Positions 1 to 16,818 of a DNA stretch of 64,000 nucleotides are shown here, piece after piece. How positions within the stretch are numbered: the stretch's first letter is position 1; each line of letters begins with the position of its first letter. The notes under the pieces were generated by a model. It saw only the letters and a list, made by a program, of their open reading frames with translations. It made no database searches and had not been told where the DNA came from. This stretch comes from Rhea pennata. Taxonomy: Eukaryota > Chordata > Aves > Rheiformes > Rheidae. Made by a program: the position numbers and the translations under genes. The DNA is taken from the NCBI RefSeq assembly GCF_028389875.1, contig NC_084665.1, positions 93,477,435 through 93,541,434 of the forward strand, given 5' to 3'.

Positions 1-1137
1 ATAATGAAGATCCACACAGACAGAGACCAGAATCTTTCATCTGCCCAAATATCCCCAGCAGACTTCAAGGACTCAGCTATACCTCTTACCTAGCCCAGTC
101 CCCTAGATTCCTTCAGCCAAGCCTTACCCATCATTTAAGTTGATGAAAATACTCAATTTAAGCGCAATGAGTTGGGTCGATTACAGGATAAGCATACATA
201 TCCCACACACAAAAACCACAAAAATCACTATGTATACACAGCCTGTGCTTTCCAAAAAAGCTCAAAATTTACTTACTTTGAACCAGAAATTTATACAAAC
301 TTTAATTAATAGCTAATTCCATAGCAGACTTCCATCACTTTACCCTTAAGCTTTTCCAAAAGTCATGTTCTGACAATCAAATACATGGCTGAGTCAAAAT
401 AAGGTATTTCAGAAAGCTGTGAATGACAGAAAACAGGATCAGAACAGAGGCACATATGCATTAAATTAGCTGCTTCCACTTTTGCTGTTGCAAAACCCCT
501 GTTAGCATGTCCTATTCTTCAAAGGATACAGACTTCTTAATCCATAAAAATCTTTACAAAGGTCAAATGACACATAAGTCTTCTTACTCAGTTTCACTTG
601 TTTACAGCACTCTTAATTAAGTTTCATTTGAAAAAAAATCACTTAGCACAAAAAAATGTATACTTATGAAGCACCGATTACCGCAGTCCTGCCCAAAGAA
701 AAGGACATGTGTCTGGCAGCTACCTGTTAAAAACAGCAACTCCTCACAGGTTTATCCAGACTTCATTTGTTCCAATGCCAGAAGCAACACTTTTGAAGAG
801 TTTAATTCAAACAAATATGAAATTATCAATTGCTGAAAGGTCACTCTTACTTCTAAGTCTTTCCAGATTACTATTTTCAATGCATTCATAGTTGTGAACA
901 GACATGAATATTTGAACTAGCAGTTCTACTTCCAAGTGTTCTCAATATGCCATTCTCTTACTCAAGACGGTACATTTTTTCTTCCAAGCACTCAATAGTA
1001 CCAAAACTGCACTTTTAGTTCCTCCCCTCCGAGATTCCCTTAAGGAAAAAGGAATCTTTATTGCATTTTCATTTAATCCACAGCTTCAGAGAACCTACAC
1101 AGTATCAGAGTAGCACTGGAGTAGTAAGCAAATGAGA

Positions 1138-1552
1138 CTGGGATTGGAACCAGCCCTATGAGGAAAGGCTGCAAGTGCCGGGCCTGTTTAGCCTGGAGAA
1201 TACTGAGAGGGAATCTTATCAGTCTTCAAACACCCTAAAGGGGTGAGGGGTGTCAAGGGGATGAGGACAAACTCTTTTCAGTGGTGCCATGTGACAGGAC
1301 AAGAGGCAATGGGCAAAAACTGCAACACAGGAAGTTCTGCCTGAACATAAGGAAAAACTTCTTTACTGTGAGAGTGACAGAGCACTGGCACAGGTTGCCC
1401 AGAGAGGTTGTGGAGTCTCCTTCTCTGGAGATAGTCAAAAGTCACCTGGACACAACCCTGTCTAACATGCTCTAGGTGACCCTGCTTGAGCAGAGGGGTT
1501 GGACTAGATGATCTCCAGAGGTCCCTTCCAACCTCAACCATTCTGCGAATTC
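1138..1552 (+). mobile_element. CR1 LINE, 3' fragment
   Basis: About 415 bp of the CR1 3' end in plus orientation: the conserved block with CCCTATGAGGAAAGGCTG, the 'caggttgcccagagaggttgtgga' region, and the terminal GGTTGGACTAGATGATCTCC segment. The tail has decayed to ATTCTGCGAATTC instead of clean ATTCTATG units. It is 5'-truncated and non-coding, sitting antisense within BCKDHB intron 3. Confidence 0.93.
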
Positions 1553-4500
1553 ATTCATATCTAGCTAATATAACCAGTTTCATCAGCCTAAAGAAAACGA
1601 GCACTATGCTACGCTGCATTGAGGCATGCAACTTCATCCAGTGAGGATTAACAATATTCCTTGCTCACCCACCAAAAGATTTTGCTACAAGAGAAGCACA
1701 CTTGCAGAAAAGCATAATGGATATGGACTTGCAAGCTATTCCAGACTATAGAATGCTCACTTCTAAAAGTAAGCTCTAAAATTGACATCTAGCAAACATC
1801 TGTATATGGGTAACCCAGGGATACTATATTGACTTTAAGACTTCGATAAGTCAGTTCCATGCATTATCAGACCACCTGCAGCATTGTATTGCACAATAAG
1901 ATATCTAACAAGAAAATGCATTACAGTTACTAACGTTCACTATTAAATCATGTTCATAAGAATTCTGCTATAATAGCCTGGCTATACCACCTAGACAACA
2001 AACCAAGTAATACTCAAAATCATGAAAAATGCAAGGTATCTTCTTCCACGCCAGTCACTACCAGTCATACAGAAACACTTTACTATAAATTTGAAAGCAT
2101 GATAGATCAATTTTGAATTGTAAAGCAACTACTTTTAACATAGCAAGACAGCAGCAAGGATTTAATGCTGCTATCAAAAGACTCAGAAACAGGGTGCTGA
2201 CTGCCGATTAACAATTTGCAGTGACTGGAAACATCTTAAGCATGTAATCATACCTGTTTCTCTTGATAATGTAGAGTATACAGATGGGGAGGGGAGAACC
2301 TATAAATGGATCTACACTTGCCATTTCTATACCAACGTGAAGATTTCTTGTCTAAGAGGATTTAATATATTTCTGCACATTCAGCAGAAAGAAGATTCTC
2401 AATAATAAATTATCACCTTATGTTAGCCTGGTCACTGGAACAATGCACTGAATCAAGTTAAATTAAAATCATTAGTAAGGGCCAAACTTTCTTTTGCTCC
2501 TCAAAGTGTTTCTGTTGCAGAGCTGTTGCTGACTGGACCCTAGAGATGGCCTTAAGCAGTTTGTCCCTTCCAGACTTCTAAAAAATTAATTCCAAGAAAA
2601 CTGAGTGCATTTTTAAACTGAAGCAGAGATAATTATCACACTGTTACCACCAAACTCTCTCAGAGGCAGGAAAAACAATAACAAACCAATTTAGTCCAGC
2701 TTGATGAGTACAAATGAACCAGGATGTACTGATCGCAGAACTAATCAGGGAAAGTGAAAATCATTTCATTTCACCTAAGGAATAGTAAGGGCAGACTGAT
2801 ATCTAAAACAAGGCATATGCTTGTAGATGTGGTATTACTACAGATTTCAAATACTAGTTACACTCACAGCCTCCATCTAGTTTCCTTAATATATAAGGTA
2901 ATTTCAAGGATAGAACTTTATTAAAATATAATGTTTAAATTGAATTATTTTTTGGAAACAAAAAAATCCCATTTTGAAGAAGCTCAGAAAAGCATGCTGT
3001 TGCCCAGTGATGTGTTTTGAAACATCTTGAAAATGTGTTAGTATACCTTGATTAAGCTCTGTACTGAAACATCAGCTTACATGTTTCTAATCAGGTTCTA
3101 TAGTAACAAGTACATCCTTCCTCTTTCCCTAAAAGAGGTTGAATATACAACATACAATTAGAAACATAATAAAGATTACTAACTCTCCAAAAAATAAAGC
3201 TTGTTTTCACATCAGGCACAACATCAGAACTACAAAATAGTCAAAAGCAAAGCTAAAAATAAATCATATAACTCCAAAACATCAGACATTTATTTCAATA
3301 CCCTATACACACAATTTTAAAGGGCACACTACATTGTATTAAACTCTCAAATAACATTTTTTCTAGTCATGAATAGTCAACTCTTTTCTTGAGATTTAAG
3401 ATGAAAATGAACAAAATGTACTATTGTGTAATAAGTTTGGAACACGTTCTCCAGATGTTGCAGTTCAAAAAAGACATTTTATATAAATCAGAACAAAATT
3501 CAGATCTTGCCAAACAGCTCTGGAAGAACCAGGCAAGAAAGCTGCAACATTATTCTGCTTAAATCTATCTACACCCAGACAAGGGTAATAAAACTCCAGA
3601 CTTCTTACATTTTACTGAATATATGTACACTAACTAGTCATTTTTAATGCTGAATAAGATCTTTCACACTCAGCTTAAATCCAACATGTCTAAAATTGAG
3701 CACTATTTTGTTCTATCATATGGAATAGGTTAATAAGGACAAATACCAATATACAAGAAGTAGTAAGGTATTTCTCCAATAAGCCTGGGGAAGCAATGAA
3801 CTAGCCAGAAGAGACAGCATTTGCTACCTATCTAGCTGTTTATAGAATAAACCTCTAATGACTTATTTCTATTGTCACTTCAGGTTGACCTTTTTCTTCT
3901 CTTTATAGCAGCTTAAGTCATCCAAAAGACCCCATGTCCATTTATAAAAAAGCATCTTAGGAAACCTTTAGAGAGTGTCCCTACCTGTCGAAGCAGTATC
4001 CAGCCAATAGAAAAACATGCATTTCTCGACCTTGAACTGGAATACTTGGCGCTATAATAATAGACCCAGAACCTCCATTAACACGCCTCTACTCCATTGG
4101 CAGTAGCATGCTGTGAGTCTTTACAATTACCAATTGCCTGAACTCACTAACAAGATTTTTACAATATAAACACCTGAAGTATTTTATGGATTTTTTGAGG
4201 CGATGTTTAGAAGTTTTGAAAAAGTTGCATTATATCTATCTCTATTAGCTCAACTTCAAAAAATTCCTGCTATTTCATCCTACCAAAAGCCGTCAGGACA
4301 TTAAGTAACATTTGTAAGCGCAGCCAATCCTAAATCTTGTTGTGGTGAATACCATAACACTATATACCATAACAACCCGGTGTCAACCCTGTCTTCTCAT
4401 CCATATTTCCCCCGCCTTGCCTTGGCATTTCACTCAATCACAAAACCAGCCTCCAGGAGTTTTCAGCAGCATATAATTGCATTGCACCTATTTTGTTTAG

Positions 4501-4799
4501 GTAAAACACCTTTTCCCTCAAGGAATGACTACCACAAAAGAAATCCTGATGTCTGTTGGGTATCACTAGACATAACCATCTCCTGGCTAGGTAAATAAAA
4601 ACTTGTGAATTCTTTTACTAGGCTATAAACAAATGATTCATTTACTAGAGAATGAAGTCTCCCCTGAAATACACACCACAGACACAAGCTTTGCAGAATA
4701 ACATGTACAGAGTATAGTGGATCAAACATTGGAAATAAGCATTACTGCTGCAAGACAAGCTAACATTATGAGATGCATCAACAGCAAGCCTGGAAGCAA

Positions 4800-5010
4800 T
4801 CACATTTTAGTCAGCAAGACTCAGCTAGAGCACTGCATCCCATTTTAGTCTGTGAACATTCCTGAATTACAGCAACTAGTTAGAGTCCAGAGAAGACTAA
4901 TCACTTAGGAAAAGCTTCAAACTGTAAGAATAATCCAGTACAGAGACAATGTGTGAAGGGAGGTTATGGAATCTGCACCACTGAAGGGTAACAACAGCCA
5001 ATGCCAGTTA
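4800..5010 (+). mobile_element. Possible ancient CR1/L2-clade LINE 3' scrap
   Basis: The order of words (a 'gcactgcatcccatttt' block, 'gagtccagagaagactaatcac', then 'gttatggaatctgcaccactg') parallels the 'tgtgtccagttctggg / gagtccagaggaggac / gttgtggaatctcc' order in CR1-like LINE 3' ends, but is heavily diverged. It may be an old CR1 or L3-type copy. A repeat-library alignment would decide. Confidence 0.35.
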
Positions 5011-8000
5011 TTTGTCCCAAAATGTACTCCTGGGCTTCACAGAGATCTAATTTTGTAAGGCAGACAAAAAGTAGAGAAAAACAAATATGGAAGTGATAAA
5101 TAAAATCATTTTTAAAGTATCCAGCTGATTGCAAATGATGTGGATAAGTTGTTCTGACATAAGGATATTATTTTCTTGCTATAACTGTGGTTTCATATGC
5201 ACTTAAGTCACTTGCTTTTTGATGTGTTTGAAATTTTCCACAGGGGAAATATTTGATGCAACTCCCCCCGCATCGATGGGATTCAATACAAATGTTGTTT
5301 CTTCTCTTGATTTTTTTTCTTTTGTTATTTTCCAATTTGCAAGAAAATATTCTTGATAGATTGAACAGATGCTAATTACCTTTTATGATCTTCCCATCCA
5401 TTTCACACTTTTTTTTTAATGTGGTTTAGAAGAAAAAATCCTACCAGCTTTATCTGTGCTTATGGCTGCATCAGAATAACAGGATTATTTATAAAATAAG
5501 CTCATATACTTAAACAAAGTAGGGTAAGTAAAGAATTGAACTTACACGTGCGTACTTACTGCATTCTTTCTACTCCAAGGAAGGAGTCTCATTTTAGCTA
5601 TAAAAAAGGAGCTAAGAGGAAATATATTGAAGCTGCTTATTTCTCATCTACTACTGATGACTCTAGCCACACACATAATTCAGAATTATTTTAAAGGAAA
5701 TGATCTGAAAATAAATTTATTTTATCCTACATATACAAAACGTGCAGTTGTTCTTACTGCGCTTCATTTTATCAAATGCCCATCTGGAAAAGAGGTAATT
5801 ATTGGCCACATAGTGGTAAAATAGAAAGGACTTAAGGACTAAAGCATGCCACAAACTAAGTAACAGTTAAAAACACACTGCTGACAAAGGCAGCAAACGT
5901 CACTCCAGAACTTGTTAGGAAAGATGCATAGAAACCTTACGAAAACTATTTTGTTCTAATTGGTCTTGTGTGGAGCACCACAGTAAGGTTTGGGCATTAC
6001 ATCTCTGTAAACATGGACAAACAGAAAGAGGAGGACGGGGAGAACAGTCAAAAGAAAAGAAAAAAATCCATGAGTGAAAGCCCCTCCAACCTCTCCATTT
6101 GGTGATAGGATATTTATCCAGAAGGGAGGAAACCTATGCTCCTCCTGTTTATTCTATTTTAGAGAAAAGGATCCCAAACTGTGACAAATGAGTCACAAGG
6201 GCAAAAAATGAAAATCATTCCAAAGCATTTCAGAAAAAAAAAAATGTTGACAAACTCCTGCACCTCTGCAGAGACCAGCTTTGATAGCCCAGGCAACTCT
6301 TCAGAAAGGTAGTTCAGAATTCCTTCAGAAAGGACAAAACCGAGTCTGAGTTTCCTCTGCCCAAGAAAGCACCTATTTCTGATCAAAGACACCACAATGA
6401 CATCCTCCAGGAACTGAGAGGATCCTTCAAATGAAAATTCAGAGAGCACTCACATTCAACCCATATTTCCAAATAGTTTCAAGTGAACTAAAACCACATT
6501 ATTCAAGAATTTCCAATCAAAAAGTAAAAAGTCATCTCTACTACATTTTCACATTAAAGATGATTTATAGTAGCTTGCTGTTAGTTGAAAACTTAGATGG
6601 CAATCTAATCAGCCATCCAAAAAATAGTTATCTAATTTAAGTGGTCACCAAGACTCCCTTCCGAGCAAGTAGGAAGAGATGCTATCAAACTCAGTCAGTT
6701 GCATTACAGGTAGCACGAACATCTTGCTTTCAGTTGATACGGACCCTAGAGGAAGCCTGAACTACTCATTTATTCCAGATCCAGGGGTTTTTTTTAATAA
6801 TATTTAGACTAAAGCTTCCCGTATTAGAGGACAAATAGATCTTAATTTGAAGTTTAGGTTTGGTTTCTATTTCCTATGCAAATCTCAGCCCAAAATCCAT
6901 AAAAGTATCTAGACCTGGACCAAAAGCGTTCACTCTCTCCAAAACGTTGTTGTGCAGAAAGACCCGACAAGCCATTCTCACTTCTGTCATATTCTTAGAG
7001 TTCTGAGCAAGCGCTGATATTCTGCTGAGTTCTCAGGATAACAGTCTTTGATCCTTTCAAACAGTCAGAAGGCCCCATAAGAGTCTCAAGCTAGCTAGAT
7101 TTTTGGAGGAGCAGTAAGTACACATTAGAGTCTCCCTTCCAGCAGAGGCCAGACAAGTATTAAAGACACATCTCTAGTGAGGCAGACTACTAAATAGAAG
7201 GCACTACTTGATCAGGAAGACCTCAAGCTATAAATGTTATGAGGAAGTCGGAGAGAATACTCAAGAGGAATATTATATATGCTTGCCTTGTTTTATATTC
7301 TTCCCAAAGTCTCCATTTTTGGCCACAGTAGGGTAGAGCTTCCCAAAAAGACTGCTCTTACCTTCTTATGAGTAGCCTTCCTTCTAAACCACTATTTCTG
7401 CTATTCTCATTTCCCAGTCTTTACTTCTGCCCACTACTTTCTCCCCTGTTACCTTATTCTGTTTTCCTCCCATTTCTTGACCTTATCCCTACCTCTGACC
7501 TCTTTATTCATTCAACACTCCAAGAAATACAAGAGATACTGATCTTTACATGCTGACATCTTATTTCACACTTCAGAGAGAGCAACAAGGCACATGTATT
7601 CACACTTTAGGATCATTGTTTCAAATCCATCTGCAGACTTAAAGACAAATGTATGGCTATTTTATTCTGGTAGTATTTTCTTCAAAAGACCAAAATAATT
7701 ATGTACTTTCCTTTTTTTAAAAAAAGGACATTTGCGCACCTTATCTAGACTACAAACACTAGGTAGTCTAGGTAATGCAAGCAAGCAAACAGGCTACAAA
7801 TCACGTTTTGTATCTTTGCTCTAGAGAAGAAACATCTCCAGACAGCAGGAATATGGAACAGCAAGCATTCTCTACCTTTTCAGTAACAAAATTCCACATG
7901 TTAAAGTGCACGAGCTCTGCAAAATACTGACAATGAAAAATGGGAAACAGATACACACTTGGGGAAGGGACAAGAAATAAAGCAAGAATACGCTATCCAG

Positions 8001-9779
8001 TGTGTAAGACCTGAGGGAGAGGACATAGAAGGGCTGGAAAAAAAGTTCAAGAATATTAATTCTGTTCCCTTATCTAAAACTAACTCTCCATGTAAAAAAA
8101 TCAGGGAGTTCACACTTTTTCAGAAAGGAGGATTAGAGAGCAATACCTTTCTAAGCATTCAGTTCACACAAAATATACCAATAGAAGAATGCTCAATTGC
8201 AAAGGGATACTGGAAAGCCAGAATCAAGTTTATTTCAGATATTAAGAGACTCTCTATAGGACCCAATATAGAATCCAAAGTCATAGCTACTGTGGAAAAG
8301 AATCTTCAAAATACTGAATTGTTTTCAAAGTTACAAAATTCCTCCCACTATGTCAAAAAATTCATCCAACCAAAAAATCAGGTTTTATTTCTTTATAAAA
8401 TAAATCTGCTGGATTTCTTTTGCTCTTTAGGCCTCCGGCTATGTTTTTATTATAGTATTACTCTACATCCTACATTCCTCCTAAGGACTGGCTACATTCA
8501 GTGTTTAAACAGCTTTTCTGGCAAAAATGATTAAGTTTTAATGACAAAAGGCAAAACTATATTCTTCCCTACCTCTCTGGAGAATCTTCAGTAACAACCT
8601 GGATAGCAACTACCATCTGTGTCATACTACTATTGAGTATTAATTTATTAAATTCTTCATAATATAATATTAGCTGATGTTTACACCTTGACCTTTGTAT
8701 ATGCTTAAAAGGAAGCACAAATTTGTTTCTGAATAAGCATTTGATAGGTTTAGACTGCCACCTAGTGATTTTGATTATCTACAAAACTGTAAAATGTGAA
8801 GGAATCAGTATTTTCATCAACACACAGAAACAACTGAAGTTGCTTTATACCGCTTGTATCTCCTATTACTATACTGATGGTAATAGAGAAGGGAGATGGA
8901 GAAAGAAGAGTCAGCATGTAATCTTCCTTATACAGGAAAGTTCAATGGGGATCCTTGTTCATTAATTATGTGTGGAATTCCTTCTTTCTTGTACAGACTC
9001 TACTCTTTGCATAAAAGCAGCACTGCATTCTCAACTTATTTTACCTCTAAGCCACCTTTGACAGCCAGCCAGGCTTCCCTTGATTTCATTATTAGATAAG
9101 AAGCCAGAAGTCACCTTGTTACCTCAACTGTCTAAAATAAAAGTATATTAACTGTCATTATATGGATCCACCTTCTAAATTTAGACTTACCTTCCCAACT
9201 TGTATTTCAGATATTGCCACCATTTCCTCATGGGCACCCCCTCAGCAGTATAATTATAAAGAATTCTTAATTACTCTGCCTGTCAAGTCTTCTCTCTCAA
9301 AGACTAGCACCATTTCAATTCTCAGTAGACCTAAACCTTAGAATTTGCAAGACAAAGGAATCTTAGGAAGGCTTTCCTGTAATAGATCTGTAAGACAAAC
9401 TTTAAGTAGGAACACAGCAAACAATTTTCAAATTTCTCCTTCTCTTCCAGCCAACATAAAACTTCTTCTGGCAAATACACACATTGCAATGCTCTAAATG
9501 AATGCAAAAAGATAGTTTTCCCACCCTGTCAATCTGATCCCACCAGCAGTTTATGTATCCATCCATTTTATTTTTCAGTAGCATGAAACATGGGCCCTCC
9601 TTATTTTTTTCATCAAATCTATCATCTCATTCACTACCAAGAGGTCAGAAGCATTTCTGATCAAATTGCAGTATTAGCTTTCATTGGCCCTTGTTAAATT
9701 TCCACATAAGTACTTTGACAATTTTTCACGTTCTCTCTCATGCTTTAAAGGAGTTCTTTTCAAATATTCCTAAAGCTGC

Positions 9780-9900
9780 ATCTTAAAATGCAAATTTTTA
9801 AAAATTAAATTATTTTTAAAATAATATTTTTAAAAAATATATTTTTAAAATTTTAATTAATTTTATTAATTTATTATTAACTTTTTAATTATCCTTAAAA
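9780..9900. repeat. AT-only low-complexity patch
   Basis: Nearly pure A and T (runs of TTTTTAAAA and ATTTATTAATT) over about 120 bp, unlike the flanks. It is low-complexity intron sequence with no feature attached. Confidence 0.8.
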
Positions 9901-11853
9901 AATCCTAACTAAAAATCTTTGCTGTTCACCACCAAATCTGATTCTAGCCATGCTGCTGATGTGCTGTGACTGTTCCTTATTATATTGACAAATATATTTT
10001 AAATATTTCTTTGTGCTTCCACAACAGCACCTGTCTCAAAGCTCTCTGGGACAAGGGCCATCTTCAAGTCTTTGAATAGTACTGGCACTTTTGAATACAA
10101 TGCTATTATAAGAATGATAAAATGTGTTTCATTCATTCCAATTGTATAAGACTTTCTTGCATTGAGAAAAACAATAAAATATACTCAAAACAAAATTACA
10201 CTCAAAGTTTATTCTTTCAATTTTCCTTTTAAAATGGAGATGTTCACTAAGTAGTAGAGAAGTTGCTTATGATGCTCCTATTGCTTATTTCCCAAATGAA
10301 GTCTTCTCTTGCTCATTTTCAGAGCAACCGACTGTTGTTGCAGAGACCTCATTTTGACAAAGTCTAATAAACAGAGTTAATATACTACACTAAAGTCAAA
10401 AAGCCTAACTCAACTCTAACATGCAAAACTAACAGATTATTAATTGTCCTGCAAGTCCTGTAGCTTATCTAAACTTTTTTTAATATTAGTGTAAGCCAGA
10501 AGGAGCAAATATCCTCATAACAATTGAAGCAGAGAAACAAGCATATAAAATAATGTTTCTAAAACTTCTTAAAAGCATAGTCTTCTTCCTTCTGTTTTTC
10601 AATCCCGTTTTCTTGTGACCTCTAAGGTGGTAGTAATTCACCTCCTCTAGATGAGTACTGAAATACATCTAATCACCAGCTGCAAGTGATTCTAGTCCCT
10701 TTGATGCCCTGAAGAAATTAAGCTGCTGTCACCTAACATTTCATAATCCTTTTCTTCTATACTTTTCTTCTAGGGGAGAAATCGCAAATACCAGACTAAA
10801 AACCACCAGCTTTGTGTATCCACCACCAATTTCCAAGACCTTGCCAACCGCTATATATTAGCAAGCACGTAGTACATGAAACACTGATTTTTTAAAACAT
10901 TCCAATAACAGTATTTCCTGCAACAGAAAAAGTAGCTCAAGAAACCACAAGGAGATAGCCTTAATTAAGGCTTATTAATTGTAAGAATAGTGATCTCAGA
11001 ACTCAAAAAAAGTCTTCCAGATTTGTGAGACATCACTGACTAGGTGGATAGACTATCTATCAAGAACTGTGAATACACTTCCATTTTCTTTCAGACTGCA
11101 TGTTGCAAAGCTCCTCCTTCCCATTGCCTTTCTTAAAAATCTTGATACTCAGATACAGGAGGCTGTCCACCAAAATCAATGAAACTAAACTTCTTATAAA
11201 TCAGACACAATATAAGGATGAATTTAAATCACAGATCATGCAAAAGCTTATCAAATGCTCCTGCAAGTTTTTACTTTTTCTCTTCCACTGAGCTCACCTT
11301 AACTATCTGAGGTCTAAGATGATTAAGTACTATCACATCTTCATGTACTTTTGCAATCTTTTTTTCCAATCTAACGGACAGATTAAAAAAGACTACTTCT
11401 ATTATAAGGCACTTTGAGACAAAGTAGTAACAAGTAAAACAAAATAAAACAAGTAAAACTAATCATGTTCTAAATGAAGTACATTATGAAAAGCCAATCT
11501 TCCTAGTTCTTGACAGACAGAAACAAAAAGCATCTCCTGGTATCACTCTTAAGAGGCTTAAATTTGATGAAGGTAATTAACTGGGCACACACTGATAAGC
11601 ATTGGTCCCATTACACCTGAAAAACTGAAGTTATACTGATAGACAGTTGAAGAAATAGAAGAGATTCAAGAAACGATGTCAGTAAGTTCGATAACTTTGA
11701 AAATTTATATCCAATAACAGATAATCAAAACATTTTCCATTTTCAAGGACAGAAAATAAAAGCTGATTTACAAGATTTCTCTCGCACAGATTTTTGTAGG
11801 CATATGGAGGCAAAAAAGAGGAAAGATTTTTATATGAAAACAGTATTTAATTA

Positions 11854-14558
<2,705 letters not shown>

Positions 14559-14636
14559 CAGCAGTTGGGTCTTTGGCTAAAGCATTATCCAAGGCACTCG
14601 TTATTGACTGGAAGAGATTCATCTTCTGAGTTTGCC
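14559..14636 (-). CDS. BCKDHB: BCKDHB exon 2
   Basis: This 78 bp exon has acceptor catgcag|GGC and donor GCTG|gtatgc. Joined to exon 1 it reads [20 protein letters not shown] and continues LAKDPTA, differing from human E1-beta at only two positions (Ile for Val, Ala for Ser). This is the first helix of the E1-beta fold, at the start of the region shared with pyruvate dehydrogenase E1-beta. Entry and exit phases are both 1, agreeing with the flanking exons. Translation beyond the donor into the intron gives unrelated sequence, which confirms the boundary. Confidence 0.95.
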
Positions 14637-16526
14637 CTGCATGAAAGGGATTATTTAGCTATTTAACTCATTTCAAAACTCAAAATATATCAGAAAACAT
14701 TGGAGCAAAATATATTACTAAAAACTTAGCTAGCAGTTAGCCCCTGGCTATACTAAGGTCTTCTGCAGTATGGATCAAAAGAAAATCTTCAAAAACAAAA
14801 GAAAATACCTACATCCCCTTCTTCACCTCTAGTGCTGCAAGGACAGACTATAGACCTAAAATCAAAGATTGGAGACAGCAATAGCTCTGTCACCACTGTT
14901 GTGACCAACTCAGATTCTGCAAGCAAGTAGAATACTTCCTTATAAGAACCTGATGAAAAAGAAATTATCTGGCTAAAATTTGGTAGCATTTAAATGACAA
15001 AAACTGTGTTCAGAGCGTGACTGAGAATACAGCCTAAGAGAACATTACCTACTAGCCTACATAGCTTGTCAAAAAAAAAAAAAAAAAAAAAAAAAGTATT
15101 TATTTAGGTGAAAATCCTAGACAAACGTGAGAGCAGGATTTGGAATCCAGAGAGAAAAACATTTCCTTTCCAGTAGCTAGAGCATCTCTCAACAACCATT
15201 CAGTTCCCCTCTCAAACTGTTAATTAACATTAGCATATTTTATTAAAGACCTGTGTCATGCCATACCAGAGCTGGGTAACTGAATTTCAGGGCTCAGAAG
15301 CTTCACTTGTTACACTTGTCATGACCTTTTAAGAAGGGGATGCTACTAAAGGAACCGTTATAGGAACTGTTCAAACTATGACAGCTACAAATACTCACAT
15401 TTACAAATTCAATGAAGGGGAAGCAAAACAGCCATTGCTTCTCTTTCCCCAGTATCCACATAAGTATTTAGGTATCCTTTCCACAAGACACAAACCTTCC
15501 AGATTTTGATATGAATAACCACCTATCATTCCAGCAACTGCCAGAAACTCTTTATATGAACTGTTGTGACCAGCTGCTCTCACTTATAAGAGAAAGGCTC
15601 CTGTATGAGTCCTTGTAGGGAGAGAGAAACTAATTGCATCCTTCCGATTTGAACTGTGGAGTTGGTGATGTAGCATCTTAACAGTACCAAGATCAATACC
15701 GGCTTCACTGTATTTTAGTTTCACTATTTTTCACCGAATTTCAAAGCATGTTTTAAATCACAGGGAACTAATTTTATATTAACAGCAACAAAATCAGGTC
15801 TGTCCCAAAAGGGTTCCTTCGTTATAATCTCAAGTAGAGATCTGTAGCATGCAGGCTTTACTCTGCAACATCCTGAATGCCTATGCTTCCATCAGCCTAT
15901 ATTTAAAGGCTAACGGAAACTGCTCAGAGCTGGTTTTGACTTCATTACGAAGCTGCAACACCAATGCATCAAAATAAATAATTTTCTTCCAGAAGACAGC
16001 GGCTCATGTGAGAGAAAGGGCTATTCTATAGCAAGAAGGCTTCTTCCCCGGGAACTCATCACCAGGGGCTTTCATGGAGATGTCTCAGAAATGAAGTCAA
16101 AACAGGAGATTTTGCTCACTGCTAACCCATCCACGTGGGCTCTGAACCTGGCTACCTCAGACTTTCGCTAGGCAGCAGCCTTTATTAATCACAGGCCGCG
16201 GTTTACGAGTGTGATGGAGAGGTGGGCGCTGAACAACCCGCCGATAAGCCCTGCACCACTGCTGTGGGGGCGCCTCCGAGGGCCACCCGCCAGGCCCCGC
16301 TCGGGCAGGCAGCCGAGGGGCCCCCACAGCTCGGCGCACCCGCGGCGCTCCCGCAAACACGCCGCCGAGCTGCTCGGGGCGCAGCGGCCGGGAGGCGCCA
16401 GCGGGGACATTTCCGCCCGTCCCGGACGCTGCCGCCGCGCCTGGCAAGCGCCCACCCCGCGGGAGGCGGCGCGGAGCCGGCAGCGGAGCCCGGCCCCCGC
16501 GGGGAGGACCCCGGCCCGGCTCTCAC
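14637..16526 (-). other. BCKDHB: BCKDHB intron 1
   Basis: A 1.9 kb intron with GTGAGA at the 5' end and CAG at the 3' end. Its first 300 bp (toward 16.2 kb) belong to the CpG island. It holds an A25 tract at 15071-15095 and otherwise nothing I recognise. Confidence 0.85.
15071..15095 (+). repeat. A25 homopolymer
   Basis: An uninterrupted run of 25 A in BCKDHB intron 1. No retrocopy is recognisable upstream, so I treat it as a simple repeat. Confidence 0.9.
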
Positions 16527-16677
16527 CGTACGCGCTGGGCGCCGGGTCCGGCTGGAAAGCGAAATGGGCCGCGGGCCGGCGGGGCGCGCCCGGCAGCGGG
16601 GGCAGCCGCCCCCAGAGCCCGCCCCGGCGGCGCGCCGCCACCGCCGCCGCCCCGCGCAGCGCCAGCCCCGCCGCCAT
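16527..16677 (-). CDS. BCKDHB: BCKDHB exon 1, coding part (mitochondrial transit peptide and mature N-terminus)
   Basis: BCKDHB is the E1-beta subunit of the mitochondrial branched-chain alpha-keto acid dehydrogenase complex. With E1-alpha (BCKDHA) it decarboxylates the keto acids of Leu, Ile and Val using thiamine diphosphate. This exon encodes 50 residues plus one base. It begins MAAGLALRG, is rich in Ala and Arg with no acidic residue in the first 40 positions (a matrix-targeting profile), then reads AHFAFQPDPAPSAYG, matching the human AHFTFQPDPEPREYG stretch. The ATG at 16677 is the first true ATG in frame; a longer reading to 16716 would need a GTG start. The donor is TACG|gtgaga, phase 1. 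The region upstream of AHF is shorter than in human. The homology and the join to exon 2 make the call firm; the exact start is slightly less certain. Confidence 0.93.
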
Positions 16678-16759
16678 CGCCGCCGCCGCCGCCGCGCGCC
16701 CTGAGGAGGCGGGCACCCAGGCCGGGCCCCTTACTGGCCAGCAGCGGGAGGAGGACGGG

Positions 16760-16767
16760 CCAATCAG
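16760..16767 (+). promoter_or_regulatory. CCAAT box (CCAATCAG)
   Basis: A consensus NF-Y CCAAT box lies about 85 bp upstream of the BCKDHB ATG, on the plus strand. NF-Y sites work in both orientations and are usual in TATA-less CpG promoters. Confidence 0.45.
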
Positions 16768-16818
16768 AAGCCCTGCTGTTGTGGGTGGGGATGGGGAAGG
16801 GGGTGAGTGAAGCGTTGA

